Shown here: positions 18,331-26,147 of the stretch, one piece after another
Layout of the letters: each line of letters opens with the position of its first letter
How positions within the stretch are numbered: position 1 is the first letter of the stretch
Assembly (NCBI GenBank): GCA_040219295.1
Contig: JAVJST010000005.1
Coordinates: 930,001-994,000 of the forward strand
Direction: 5' to 3'
Origin: JAVJST01 sp040219295
GTDB taxonomy: Bacteria > Pseudomonadota > Alphaproteobacteria > Rhodospirillales > Casp-alpha2
DNA: 64,000 nucleotides
Translations under genes and position numbers: made by a program
Notes under the pieces: model-generated
Told to the model about the DNA's origin: nothing
The model's database searches: none
Seen by the model: only the letters and a program-made list of their open reading frames with translations

Positions 18331-19119
18331 ATGCACCCGAAGATTCCGCAGGCCGATCCGGGCTGGACCTATTTGCGCCATGCGATGACTTGCGTGGTGG
18401 TGGTCTGCGCAATTCTCTTTGGGTCACCGGTCCGTGCCGAAAGCTACAGGATTTTCGGTGACGACTCCGAGCCGCCCAAATCGTCGCTGTCGGTGAACGG
18501 CCGGCCCGAGGGTCGGATCGTCGAGGTTGTCCGGTTTGTCGCCAAGGAAAGCGGTATCGATTTCAACATCGAGCTGTATCCGTGGGCCCGGGCCTACAAG
18601 CTCGCCGCGGATGGCGAAGGACTGGTGATGAGCCTGTCCTGGACCGCCGAACGCGCGGAGATTTTCGACTACACGGACCCGATTTTTTACGACGATGTCG
18701 TCGTCGTCACCCACGAAGACAGAATCGCCACCTTCGAAACGATCGACCACCTGCGCGGCAAGACGCTGGCGATGAACATCGGCTCGAGCTACGGCGAGGC
18801 GTTCGACCTCGCCATCGAGGAAGGACTTTTCCGGGTTCAGCGCGTCGCCAACCGGGTGAACTGGTATCGGATGCTGATGAACGGGCGCGTGGACGGCGTT
18901 GTCGCCGCCCAGGGCGTAACCGGCGTCGATGCCGTGCTGCGCATGGATCCCGAACTGTGGGAGCGCCGCAACGAGTTTCGCGTGTTCGCCAAGCCCCTGA
19001 AACGCGACCCGAATTACATCGGCATTCCGAAATCGCTCAGCAGTCCCGAACTCCTGGCCAGACTGAATGGTGCGATTGCCGCGTACTGGGCACAATCGGG
19101 AGAGACTCGGGAGCCGTGA
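18331..19119 (+). CDS. Periplasmic solute-binding family 3 (amino-acid-type) protein
   Basis: About 262 residues. A signal peptide (CVVVVCAILFGSPVRAES) is followed by a type-3 solute-binding domain: YRIFGDDSEPPKSSL, EVVRFVAKESGIDFNIELYPWARA, MSLSWTAERAEIFDYTDPIF and GKTLAMNIGSSYGEAFD. The pattern PWARAYKLA...TAERAEIF puts it in the group of stand-alone binding-domain proteins that lack linked ABC permease genes; none is nearby here. ATG at 18331 is chosen; ATGs at 18298 and 18385 are in frame. The upstream FNR box suggests low-oxygen control. Ligand unknown. Confidence 0.85.
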   Translation: MHPKIPQADPGWTYLRHAMTCVVVVCAILFGSPVRAESYRIFGDDSEPPKSSLSVNGRPEGRIVEVVRFVAKESGIDFNIELYPWARAYKLAADGEGLVMSLSWTAERAEIFDYTDPIFYDDVVVVTHEDRIATFETIDHLRGKTLAMNIGSSYGEAFDLAIEEGLFRVQRVANRVNWYRMLMNGRVDGVVAAQGVTGVDAVLRMDPELWERRNEFRVFAKPLKRDPNYIGIPKSLSSPELLARLNGAIAAYWAQSGETREP

Positions 19120-19192
19120 TCGCCGACGAGCGTGCGTGTGGCCGCCGACAGGGCCATCCGAGCGAACGCCCGCCGGGTCAAGTGCCCGCCGG

Positions 19193-19528
19193 TCAAACCC
19201 CGATCTCGAACGGTTCGTAACGGCCGGCCGGGTCGTCGATCTCCAGCACCCAGAAATCCGGATCGAAAGTCGCCTGTTTCTCCAGGTAGGCATCGACCTT
19301 CTCGGGTGGCAGCGGCCCGTCGCCGATGGGGCCGTGCCACATGCGTTCGCCGTCCGCGCCGTAGGTCCGGCTGAGCAATTCGCACCCGGCGTCGCGCCGG
19401 TCGATGCGCAGGTAGATCGCGCCACCGTCCGGGTCGCCGCGCCGCGCGACCACGGCGGGGATCAGCTTCACGTCGCACTGGCGGATCTGCGCCTTGACCC
19501 AGATTTCGCTTCGGACACGTGGCGTCAT
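19193..19528 (-). CDS. DUF1491 family protein
   Basis: 111-residue protein of the alphaproteobacterial DUF1491 family, function unknown. Typical segments are EIWVKAQIRQCDVKLIPAVV at the N terminus, RRGDPDGGAIYLRI, and DFWVLEIDDPAGRYEPFE at the end. No membrane segment. Its ATG overlaps the stop of the TPP enzyme gene (ATGA, 19525-19528), so it is translationally coupled as last gene of the amidase/TPP-enzyme operon. Confidence 0.85.
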   Translation of the reverse strand: MTPRVRSEIWVKAQIRQCDVKLIPAVVARRGDPDGGAIYLRIDRRDAGCELLSRTYGADGERMWHGPIGDGPLPPEKVDAYLEKQATFDPDFWVLEIDDPAGRYEPFEIGV

Positions 19529-21204
19529 CCCTTGGCCTTCTTGCGTTCGATCGCCTGCTCGCGGATCTGGCTCAGGGTCGCAACCGCGGTGATGGCTTCC
19601 GGATCGACCTTGAGTTCGATCAAGGCGGGCTTGCCAGATTTCTGCGCGCGGGCGAAGGCGTCGGGGAACTCGTGGGTGTGTTCGACCACTTCGCCGTGCG
19701 CACCGTAGGCGCGGGCCAGCGCGGCGAAATCCGGGTTGCGCAGTTCGGTGCCCGACGGCCGGCCCGGAAATTCGCGCTCCTGGTGCATGCGGATGGTGCC
19801 GTACATGCCGTTGTTGACGAGGATGACGATGATCGCCGCGCCGTACTGCATGGCGGTCGCCAGTTCCTGGCCGTTCATCAGGAAGTCGCCGTCGCCGGCG
19901 ATGGCGATCACGGTTCGCTCCGGCTGGAGGATCTTTGCGGCGACCGCTGCCGGGGTGCCGTATCCCATCGAGCCGCTTGTCGGTGCCAGCTGGCTGCGGT
20001 AGTGGCCATAGCGATAGAACCGGTGCATCCACATCGAGAAGTTGCCGGCGCCGTTGCAGATCACGGTGTCGCGCGGCAACTGGTCGCGCAGCCAGCCGAC
20101 CACCTCGGCCATCGAGACGTCGCCGGGCACCGTCGGCAGGTTGCCGTTCCACGCCTCGTAGTCGTCGCGCGCCGAAGCCGTCCATTCGCCCCAGCCACCG
20201 GGCCGGGCATTGCGCCCGTTGACCGCGCGCAGGAACGGTCCCATCGAGGAATGGATGCCGAGCGCCGGATGGTAGACCCGGCCGATCTCGCTGGCGTCGG
20301 GGAAGATGTGCACCAGCGTCTGTTTGGGGTGCGGCGGTTCGATCAGCGTGTAGCCCGACGTGGTCATTTCGCCCATGCGCGAACCGAGCGCGATCAGCAG
20401 GTCGGTGTCGCGGACCCGCTGCGCCAGCTTCGGATTGGGGCCGATGCCGACGTCGCCGGTGTAGTTCGGGTGGTTGTTGTCGAGCCGGTCCTGCGAGCGG
20501 AAACCCGAACTGACCGGCAGGTTCCAGGCCTCGGCGAAGCGCACGAGCTCGGCGCAGACGTTGCCGTCCCAGCCGCCGCCGCCGACCAGCACGAACGGCC
20601 GCTCGGCCTCGGCCAGCATGTCGGTGAAGCGGTCGATGTCCTCCGCCGGCGGCGCCGCCTCGACGGCGCGGAAGGGCGGCGTGTCGACGGCCTCAACCTC
20701 GTCGGTCAGCATGTCCTCGGGCAGCGCGAGGACGACCGGGCCGGGGCGGCCCGACGTCGCGGTGTGAAAGGCGCGGCTGATGTACTCGGGGATGCGCGCC
20801 GCGTCGTCGATCTCGGCGACCCACTTGGCCATGTCGGCGAAGTGACGCTTGTAATCAACCTCCTGGAACGCGCCGCGGTCGCGCTGGTCGCGCGCGACCT
20901 GGCCAATGAACAGGATCATCGGGGTCGAGTCGTGCTGGGCGATATGGATTCCCGGGCTGGCATTGGTCGCGCCCGGGCCGCGCGTCACGAAACAGATGCC
21001 GGGCCGGCCCGTCAGCTTGCCGACGGCGTCGGCCATCATCGCGGCGCCGCCTTCCTGACGGCAGATGATGAAACGGAAATCGTCGCGGCCGTGCATGGCG
21101 TCGAGCGCCGCGAGATAGCTCTCGCCGGGCACGCCGAAGGCGATGCTCGCGCCGTGGGTCACCAGGCTGTCGATGAGGATCTGTCCGCCGTTTCTCAAGT
21201 TCAT
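19525..21204 (-). CDS. Thiamine pyrophosphate-dependent enzyme (acetolactate-synthase-like)
   Basis: 559-residue three-domain TPP enzyme. The catalytic Glu is in CRQEGGAAMMADA (about residue 51), the middle domain follows RGPGATNASPG and GRPGPVVLALPED, and the TPP/Mg site is GDGDFLMNGQELATA with VNNGMYGTIRMHQ. It belongs to the acetolactate synthase-like group, but no small regulatory subunit is adjacent, and sequence alone does not distinguish acetolactate synthase from related carboligases or decarboxylases. It lies 18 bases after the amidase and overlaps DUF1491, so the three are one operon. Confidence 0.88.
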   Translation of the reverse strand: MNLRNGGQILIDSLVTHGASIAFGVPGESYLAALDAMHGRDDFRFIICRQEGGAAMMADAVGKLTGRPGICFVTRGPGATNASPGIHIAQHDSTPMILFIGQVARDQRDRGAFQEVDYKRHFADMAKWVAEIDDAARIPEYISRAFHTATSGRPGPVVLALPEDMLTDEVEAVDTPPFRAVEAAPPAEDIDRFTDMLAEAERPFVLVGGGGWDGNVCAELVRFAEAWNLPVSSGFRSQDRLDNNHPNYTGDVGIGPNPKLAQRVRDTDLLIALGSRMGEMTTSGYTLIEPPHPKQTLVHIFPDASEIGRVYHPALGIHSSMGPFLRAVNGRNARPGGWGEWTASARDDYEAWNGNLPTVPGDVSMAEVVGWLRDQLPRDTVICNGAGNFSMWMHRFYRYGHYRSQLAPTSGSMGYGTPAAVAAKILQPERTVIAIAGDGDFLMNGQELATAMQYGAAIIVILVNNGMYGTIRMHQEREFPGRPSGTELRNPDFAALARAYGAHGEVVEHTHEFPDAFARAQKSGKPALIELKVDPEAITAVATLSQIREQAIERKKAKG

Positions 21205-21222
21205 GTCGGTTTGCTTCCTGCG

Positions 21223-22641
21223 TCAGACGGCCGGGCGTTCGCCGGCCCAGGGTAGGGCTTGTTCGATGGCGCGGCCGATGCGCAGCGCCAGCGGGTCGTC
21301 CCACTTGCGCGCCACGATCTGCGCCGCGGTTGGCAACCCGTCGGAAAATCCGCTGGGCACCGAGAGCGCCGGGCACTGCGCGACGTAGTTGAACACGCTG
21401 GTCATGTCGAGGCCTCTCAGTTTGCCGTCGGCGTCGAGTTGTTCGAACTCGGCGTCGTTGCTGTCGTTGGGCGGGGCGACCCGGGCCATGGTCGGGCACA
21501 GCAGCGCGTGGTGGTCCTCGAGGACCGCCGCCAGCTTGTGCCAGTAACGCGTCCGTTCGAACTCCCAGCTGCGTGCGCTGACCGCGTCGTGACCGAAACC
21601 GCGTTCCATGATCGCCGCGACGTCCGGGTCCAGCTCGCCGCGGAGTTCCTCGAACCGGTCGCCGAAATGCGCCCGGAAGGCGGCCGCGAGGTAGACCTCC
21701 CACGTCTTCATCCAGAGGTCCGGCATGCGGGCATCCCAGCCGAGATCGACCTCCTCGACGATGGCGCCGGCCTCGCGCAGCGCCTGCGCCGCCGCGCGCA
21801 GGTTGGCCTCGACCCCGGGCTCGACCGCGTAGAAGCCGAGATCGACGCTAAGCCCGATCCTCAGGCCCCGCACGTCGCCCGGCGTCGGGATCGGCAGGTC
21901 GCAGGCGGGCAGGCTCTGGATGTCGGCGGGCGTGATGCCCTGGCAGACATCGGTGAACAGCGCGGCGTCGTCGATAGTCCGCGCCAGCGGCCCGAAGTGC
22001 GAGATGTTGTCGAACACGGTGCCGACGATATCCATCGGCAGGCGGCCGAGCGACGGCTTGAGCCCGACGATGCCGCAGAGCGCCGCCGGAATGCGCACGC
22101 TGCCGCCCATGTCGGTGCCTTCGGCCAGCGGCACGCAGCCCGACGCCACCGCCGCGCCCGACCCGCCCGATGAGCCGCCGGCGCAGCGGTCCGGCGCCCA
22201 CGGGTTGCCGGTCGCGCCCCACAGCGGCGATCGGGTGAAGCTCGAGAACGCGAACTCCGGCGTCGTCGTCTTGCCGACCATGATGGCGTCCGCCGCCATC
22301 AGGCGCTCGACCAGAACGGAATCGTAATCGGGCACCCAGTCCTTGAGCAGCTTCGAGCCCCGGGTCGTGACCTTACCCTTGGTCGGCGTGAAATCCTTGA
22401 TGGCGATGGGTACGCCGGCGAGCGGGCCGACGTCCTTGCCCGCCGCAATGTCGGCATCGACGGCGCGGGCTCGGTCGAGCGCTTCTTCCGGGTAGGTAAA
22501 GCAGAAACAGTTGAGGGTCGGGTTGACCGCCTCGATACGCGCGAGGCTGTTCGTCACTGCGTCGACGGACGACAGCTCGCCGGCGCGGATATTCGCCGCC
22601 AAGTCGGTCGCCGGCATGTAACAGAGATCGAGATCGGTCAT
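21223..22641 (-). CDS. Amidase signature family enzyme
   Basis: 472-residue amidase. The Ser-Ser-Lys triad can be placed: Lys in PIAIKDFTP (about residue 78), and the glycine/serine-rich signature GGSSGGSGAAVASG with the two serines about residues 155-180. The C-terminal part has FNYVAQCPALSVPSGF. The family includes amide hydrolases and the GatA subunit; no gatB/gatC are adjacent, and the context with a TPP enzyme suggests catabolism. ATG at 22641 was preferred over an upstream in-frame start because the added residues look non-coding. First gene of the operon. Confidence 0.9.
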   Translation of the reverse strand: MTDLDLCYMPATDLAANIRAGELSSVDAVTNSLARIEAVNPTLNCFCFTYPEEALDRARAVDADIAAGKDVGPLAGVPIAIKDFTPTKGKVTTRGSKLLKDWVPDYDSVLVERLMAADAIMVGKTTTPEFAFSSFTRSPLWGATGNPWAPDRCAGGSSGGSGAAVASGCVPLAEGTDMGGSVRIPAALCGIVGLKPSLGRLPMDIVGTVFDNISHFGPLARTIDDAALFTDVCQGITPADIQSLPACDLPIPTPGDVRGLRIGLSVDLGFYAVEPGVEANLRAAAQALREAGAIVEEVDLGWDARMPDLWMKTWEVYLAAAFRAHFGDRFEELRGELDPDVAAIMERGFGHDAVSARSWEFERTRYWHKLAAVLEDHHALLCPTMARVAPPNDSNDAEFEQLDADGKLRGLDMTSVFNYVAQCPALSVPSGFSDGLPTAAQIVARKWDDPLALRIGRAIEQALPWAGERPAV

Positions 22642-22789
22642 GATCTTCGCTGTGCCTCCCCGCGACGCGACGTTAGCGCCACTCCGCGGGGAAGACCATG
22701 CCCAAGGGCGACGTGAAATGATGGATTCAGGCAATCGGTGGACTATAGGGCCGTTGTCGGTTTAAGCATCCGGTTCAAACTTCTCTCAA

Positions 22790-23641
22790 ATGCGAAAGTA
22801 TCGGATGTCGGGAGCAGACCAACGCACGCAAAGGCGCGCCATCAGAAGGGAACTTCGTGGCATCGGCATATGGTTCATGGTGTTCGCGGTCGGCATCGGC
22901 GCAAGCGCGTATGGTCAAGGCGAACCTTGGACTTTTGAACAGTGGTCTAAAATCTCTATCCTCATGGCCTTTCCTCTTTGTTTGGTAATCTCGCCGCGGC
23001 ATTCGGTCGCTTGTGGCGCGTTGGTCTTGATCGCCGTCGTGTTGTTCGATTTTTTGTATACGTCGATCTATCTATCGCCGTTCATTGCTCTGCCGACTGA
23101 CGTACCCTCCATTCTAGGTTCGTTTTTTGGTTTCGTATTTTTCGTTTGTTTGCAGGCTTTTTTCCTGTGGCACCTCGTTCTTTCCGAGAAGGTGTGGGAA
23201 GCATTCATGTCGCCGTCGCGAGGAAACGGAGAAGCAACACAGTCCGAGAACTTCGTTGAGTACTGGATTTACAAATCAAGACAGAGTCGGCTCTTCGTTC
23301 TGCTGGTCGTTCTTTCCGTGTTTGCGATTTGCGCGGTTTTCGCTGCATTGTTTGCTCTCGATACCGAATTGGCGACCGCGGACCGAGTTGTACATGGTAT
23401 TGTCGCGTTGTTGCTCGTGTTGTCTGGTCTTGCATTGTTCAGCACACGCCAACGACCACGTGACGTGATGATTGTACTTTGGGGTATGATCGCTGTTGCC
23501 TACTTCGCGTCACGATTGGCCAATTTCGGCTACTCATTGCCGGACTATGTTGCCTATGAGTTCAATGCGGCGTGGCTCGCAATCGCAAGTTTCTACTCCG
23601 TAGGAAAATTGTTGCAGGTTTGGCGGTGGACGTCGGAGTAA
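22790..23641 (+). CDS. Multi-pass membrane protein of unknown function, lower G+C than neighbours
   Basis: 283-residue protein with a basic N terminus (RTQRRAIRRELR) and about seven hydrophobic segments (IWFMVFAVGIG, ILMAFPLCLVI, VLIAVVLFDFLY, ILGSFFGFVFFVCLQAFFL, LFVLLVVLSVFAICAVFAAL, VHGIVALLLVLSGLALF, VLWGMIAVAYFA). No family was recognised. Its base composition is visibly less GC-rich and its codons use more T/A in third position than flanking genes, which hints at recent acquisition. It is a single gene between divergent amidase and convergent sdaA; no mobility gene is attached. Confidence 0.7.
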   Translation: MRKYRMSGADQRTQRRAIRRELRGIGIWFMVFAVGIGASAYGQGEPWTFEQWSKISILMAFPLCLVISPRHSVACGALVLIAVVLFDFLYTSIYLSPFIALPTDVPSILGSFFGFVFFVCLQAFFLWHLVLSEKVWEAFMSPSRGNGEATQSENFVEYWIYKSRQSRLFVLLVVLSVFAICAVFAALFALDTELATADRVVHGIVALLLVLSGLALFSTRQRPRDVMIVLWGMIAVAYFASRLANFGYSLPDYVAYEFNAAWLAIASFYSVGKLLQVWRWTSE

Positions 23642-23776
23642 CGCGAGCCGCGGAACTCGATGCCTCTTTACTCTATCACCCGCATAGGGAGTGGGCTCGT
23701 CAGGCGCGGCCGTCCCTCGCCGGGCCATTCCCACGGCCGCGCATCAGTGCCCGTTTCCGGATCAAGCAAGTGAGTT

Positions 23777-25159
23777 TCAACACTCCACCACGTTGACGGC
23801 GAGGCCGCCCTGTGAGGTTTCCTTGTACTTGGCCTGCATGTCCGCACCGGTCTGGCGCATGGTCTCGATCACCTGGTCCAGCGAGACGTAGTGCTGGCCG
23901 TCGCCGTGCAGCGCCAGCGAGGCCGCGTTGATCGCCTTCACCGCGCCCATGGCGTTGCGTTCGATGCAGGGGATCTGCACCAGCCCGCCGACCGGATCGC
24001 AGGTCATGCCGAGGTGATGCTCGAGGCCGATTTCGGCGGCGTTCTCGACCTGCTCGTTGGTGCCGCCGAGCGCCGCGGCGAGCCCGCCCGCGGCCATCGC
24101 GCAGGCCGAGCCGACCTCGCCCTGGCAGCCGGCCTCGGCGCCCGAGATCGAGGCGTTCATCTTGATCAGGCCGCCGACCTGGGCGGCGACCAGCAGCAGG
24201 GTGTGGATGCCGTCGCGGTCGGCGTCCGGGCAGAACTCGATGTAATAGCGGATCACCGCCGGAATGACGCCGGCCGCCCCGTTGGTCGGCGCGGTGACGA
24301 TGCGCCCGCCGGCGGCGTTCTCCTCGTTGACCGCGAGCGCGTAGAGGCTGATCCAGTCGAGGCACGTGTGCGGCATGCGGAAGTTGCGCCGCTCCTCCTT
24401 CTGCAGGTCCTCGTGGAGCTGGCGCGCGCGGCGGCGGACATGCAAGCCGCCCGGTAACTCGCCCGGCGTCGCCATGCCGCGGTCCATGCAGCCTTTCATT
24501 GTCTCCCAGATGCGGTCGAGTCCCTTGATGACGTCGGCCTCCGTGCGCCACGCCTGTTCGTTGGCCATGGCGATGTCGCGGAAGCTGAGCCCGGTGTCGC
24601 GGCCGATCGCCAGCAGCGCGTCGGCCGACCTGTAGTCGTAGGGCACCTCGACGGCGGCGCTCGGCGCAGCCTGCGAGACGTCCATCTCGGCATCGGTGGC
24701 GACGAAACCGCCGCCGATGGAATAGTAAATCTGCTTGTGCAGCTGTTGGCCCGCACCGTCGTAGGCGTAAACGCACATGCCGTTGGAGTGCGCCGGCAGC
24801 ATGACCTCGTAGTCGAACACCAGGTCGTCGTCGATCGAGAACGCGATGTCGCGCTCGCCGCCGAGGTTCATGCGCCCGGTCTCGGCGATCCGGGCGACAA
24901 TGCCGTCGACCGCTTCCGGATCGATGGTCTCCGGCCGCTCGCCCGAGAGGCCCAGCAGCGTCGCCTTGTCCGACGCGTGCCCCTTGCCGGTCCACGCCAG
25001 CGAGCCGTGCAGCCGCGCGGTCACCCGCTCGGTGGCATCGAACAGGCCGCGCGCGCGCAGGTCGTCGACGAAGCGCCGGCCGGCGACCATCGGGCCACAG
25101 GTGTGGCTGCTCGACGGGCCGATGCCGATCTTGAACAGGTCAAAAACGCTGAACGCCAT
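23777..25159 (-). CDS. sdaA: L-serine ammonia-lyase (L-serine dehydratase), single chain
   Basis: 460-residue iron-sulfur L-serine dehydratase, converting serine to pyruvate and ammonia. The N-terminal beta domain has FKIGIGPSSSHTCGPM; the alpha domain has APTNGAAGVIPAV, the iron-sulfur region around CDPVGGLVQIPCIERN, and NAINAA-like AVKAINAASLAL. One-chain architecture and length match the SdaA/SdaB type. ATG at 25159 is well placed. It is monocistronic. Confidence 0.95.
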   Translation of the reverse strand: MAFSVFDLFKIGIGPSSSHTCGPMVAGRRFVDDLRARGLFDATERVTARLHGSLAWTGKGHASDKATLLGLSGERPETIDPEAVDGIVARIAETGRMNLGGERDIAFSIDDDLVFDYEVMLPAHSNGMCVYAYDGAGQQLHKQIYYSIGGGFVATDAEMDVSQAAPSAAVEVPYDYRSADALLAIGRDTGLSFRDIAMANEQAWRTEADVIKGLDRIWETMKGCMDRGMATPGELPGGLHVRRRARQLHEDLQKEERRNFRMPHTCLDWISLYALAVNEENAAGGRIVTAPTNGAAGVIPAVIRYYIEFCPDADRDGIHTLLLVAAQVGGLIKMNASISGAEAGCQGEVGSACAMAAGGLAAALGGTNEQVENAAEIGLEHHLGMTCDPVGGLVQIPCIERNAMGAVKAINAASLALHGDGQHYVSLDQVIETMRQTGADMQAKYKETSQGGLAVNVVEC

Positions 25160-25250
25160 GAATAGCTCCCGGTCAAATCCTCAAGCGCATACCATAGGAT
25201 GAAACGGCGGGGCGGCTGTCCACAATGCGGAATGCGCTATTCCGATGCCG

Positions 25251-26000
25251 TCACGACGTCGGCACCGGCCGGGTATCCGCGTCGCGGCAGGTGATGTCGA
25301 CGACCACGCGGCGATTGCGGCTGTTGTCGACACCGTCGAAGGTGTGCATGTCGAGCCGCCGCTCGCCCCAGCCGTCGACCGAGGCAACCCGGATGCCCGC
25401 AGCGCGGACCTTGGCCGAAACGTAATCGGCGCGCTCGCGCGACAGCTTCAGATTGACGTCGTCGTTGCCGACCGTGTCGGAGTAGCCGTGTACCTGAGCG
25501 AAGCAGGTCGGCCGCCCGGCGTAGGCCGAGAGCTTGCCGAGCACCGCGACGATCTGTTCGTCGACTTCCGGTGCGGCGACTTTGCCCATGGGAAAGAACA
25601 CGGTCTCGCTCTGCGTCGCGTCGGCCGCGTCGCGTTCGGCGCGCTCCTCGTTCATGGCCATGGTGTCGGCGTCGCGAGCCTCGGCCAACTGCTGCTTCAG
25701 GGCGTCGGCCATGGCGACCTGCTGCGAGGCGACCGAATCGATCGCCGAACGCAGGTTCTCGAGCGACGCCTTGATCTCCTGGCTGCCGGCGCCCGTGCCG
25801 CTGCCGATGTCGATGTCTTCGATCTTGCCGGCGATTTCGGTGTTGAGCTCGACGATGACGCTGCGGGTTGCCGTCTCGGCCGACCGGAGTTCCTTGCGAA
25901 GCTCCATGAAGCCGACGAAACCGGCGCCGCCGAGCGCCGCGACGATGATGACCGCCGCGACGAAGGTCGCCGCGCCTGTACTGGATTTCTTCTCGCTCAT
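25251..26000 (-). CDS. Inner-membrane-anchored OmpA-family protein
   Basis: 249-residue protein. A single N-terminal membrane segment (ATFVAAVIIVAALGGAGFVGF) is followed by a probable coiled coil (about residues 40-130, rich in Ala/Glu/Gln) and a C-terminal OmpA/MotB domain with VHGYSDTVGNDDVNLKLSRERA and SRNRRVVVDI, the peptidoglycan-binding signature. The layout suggests a protein that spans the periplasm from inner membrane to cell wall. No flagellar or Tol genes are adjacent. ATG at 26000 chosen over an ATG two codons upstream. Confidence 0.85.
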   Translation of the reverse strand: MSEKKSSTGAATFVAAVIIVAALGGAGFVGFMELRKELRSAETATRSVIVELNTEIAGKIEDIDIGSGTGAGSQEIKASLENLRSAIDSVASQQVAMADALKQQLAEARDADTMAMNEERAERDAADATQSETVFFPMGKVAAPEVDEQIVAVLGKLSAYAGRPTCFAQVHGYSDTVGNDDVNLKLSRERADYVSAKVRAAGIRVASVDGWGERRLDMHTFDGVDNSRNRRVVVDITCRDADTRPVPTS

Positions 26001-26147
26001 GATCACTGCCCATTCTGGTGACTGATGATGCCGTGAGCCTATCAGAAGTCCGCGCCACCGGGTAGGGCCATGGACTTGGCAGGCCGCACCGCATCGCGCA
26101 TAAGGGAACCGGGCCCGGCGGGGCCCATGCGGCGACCGGAGCGAGCG

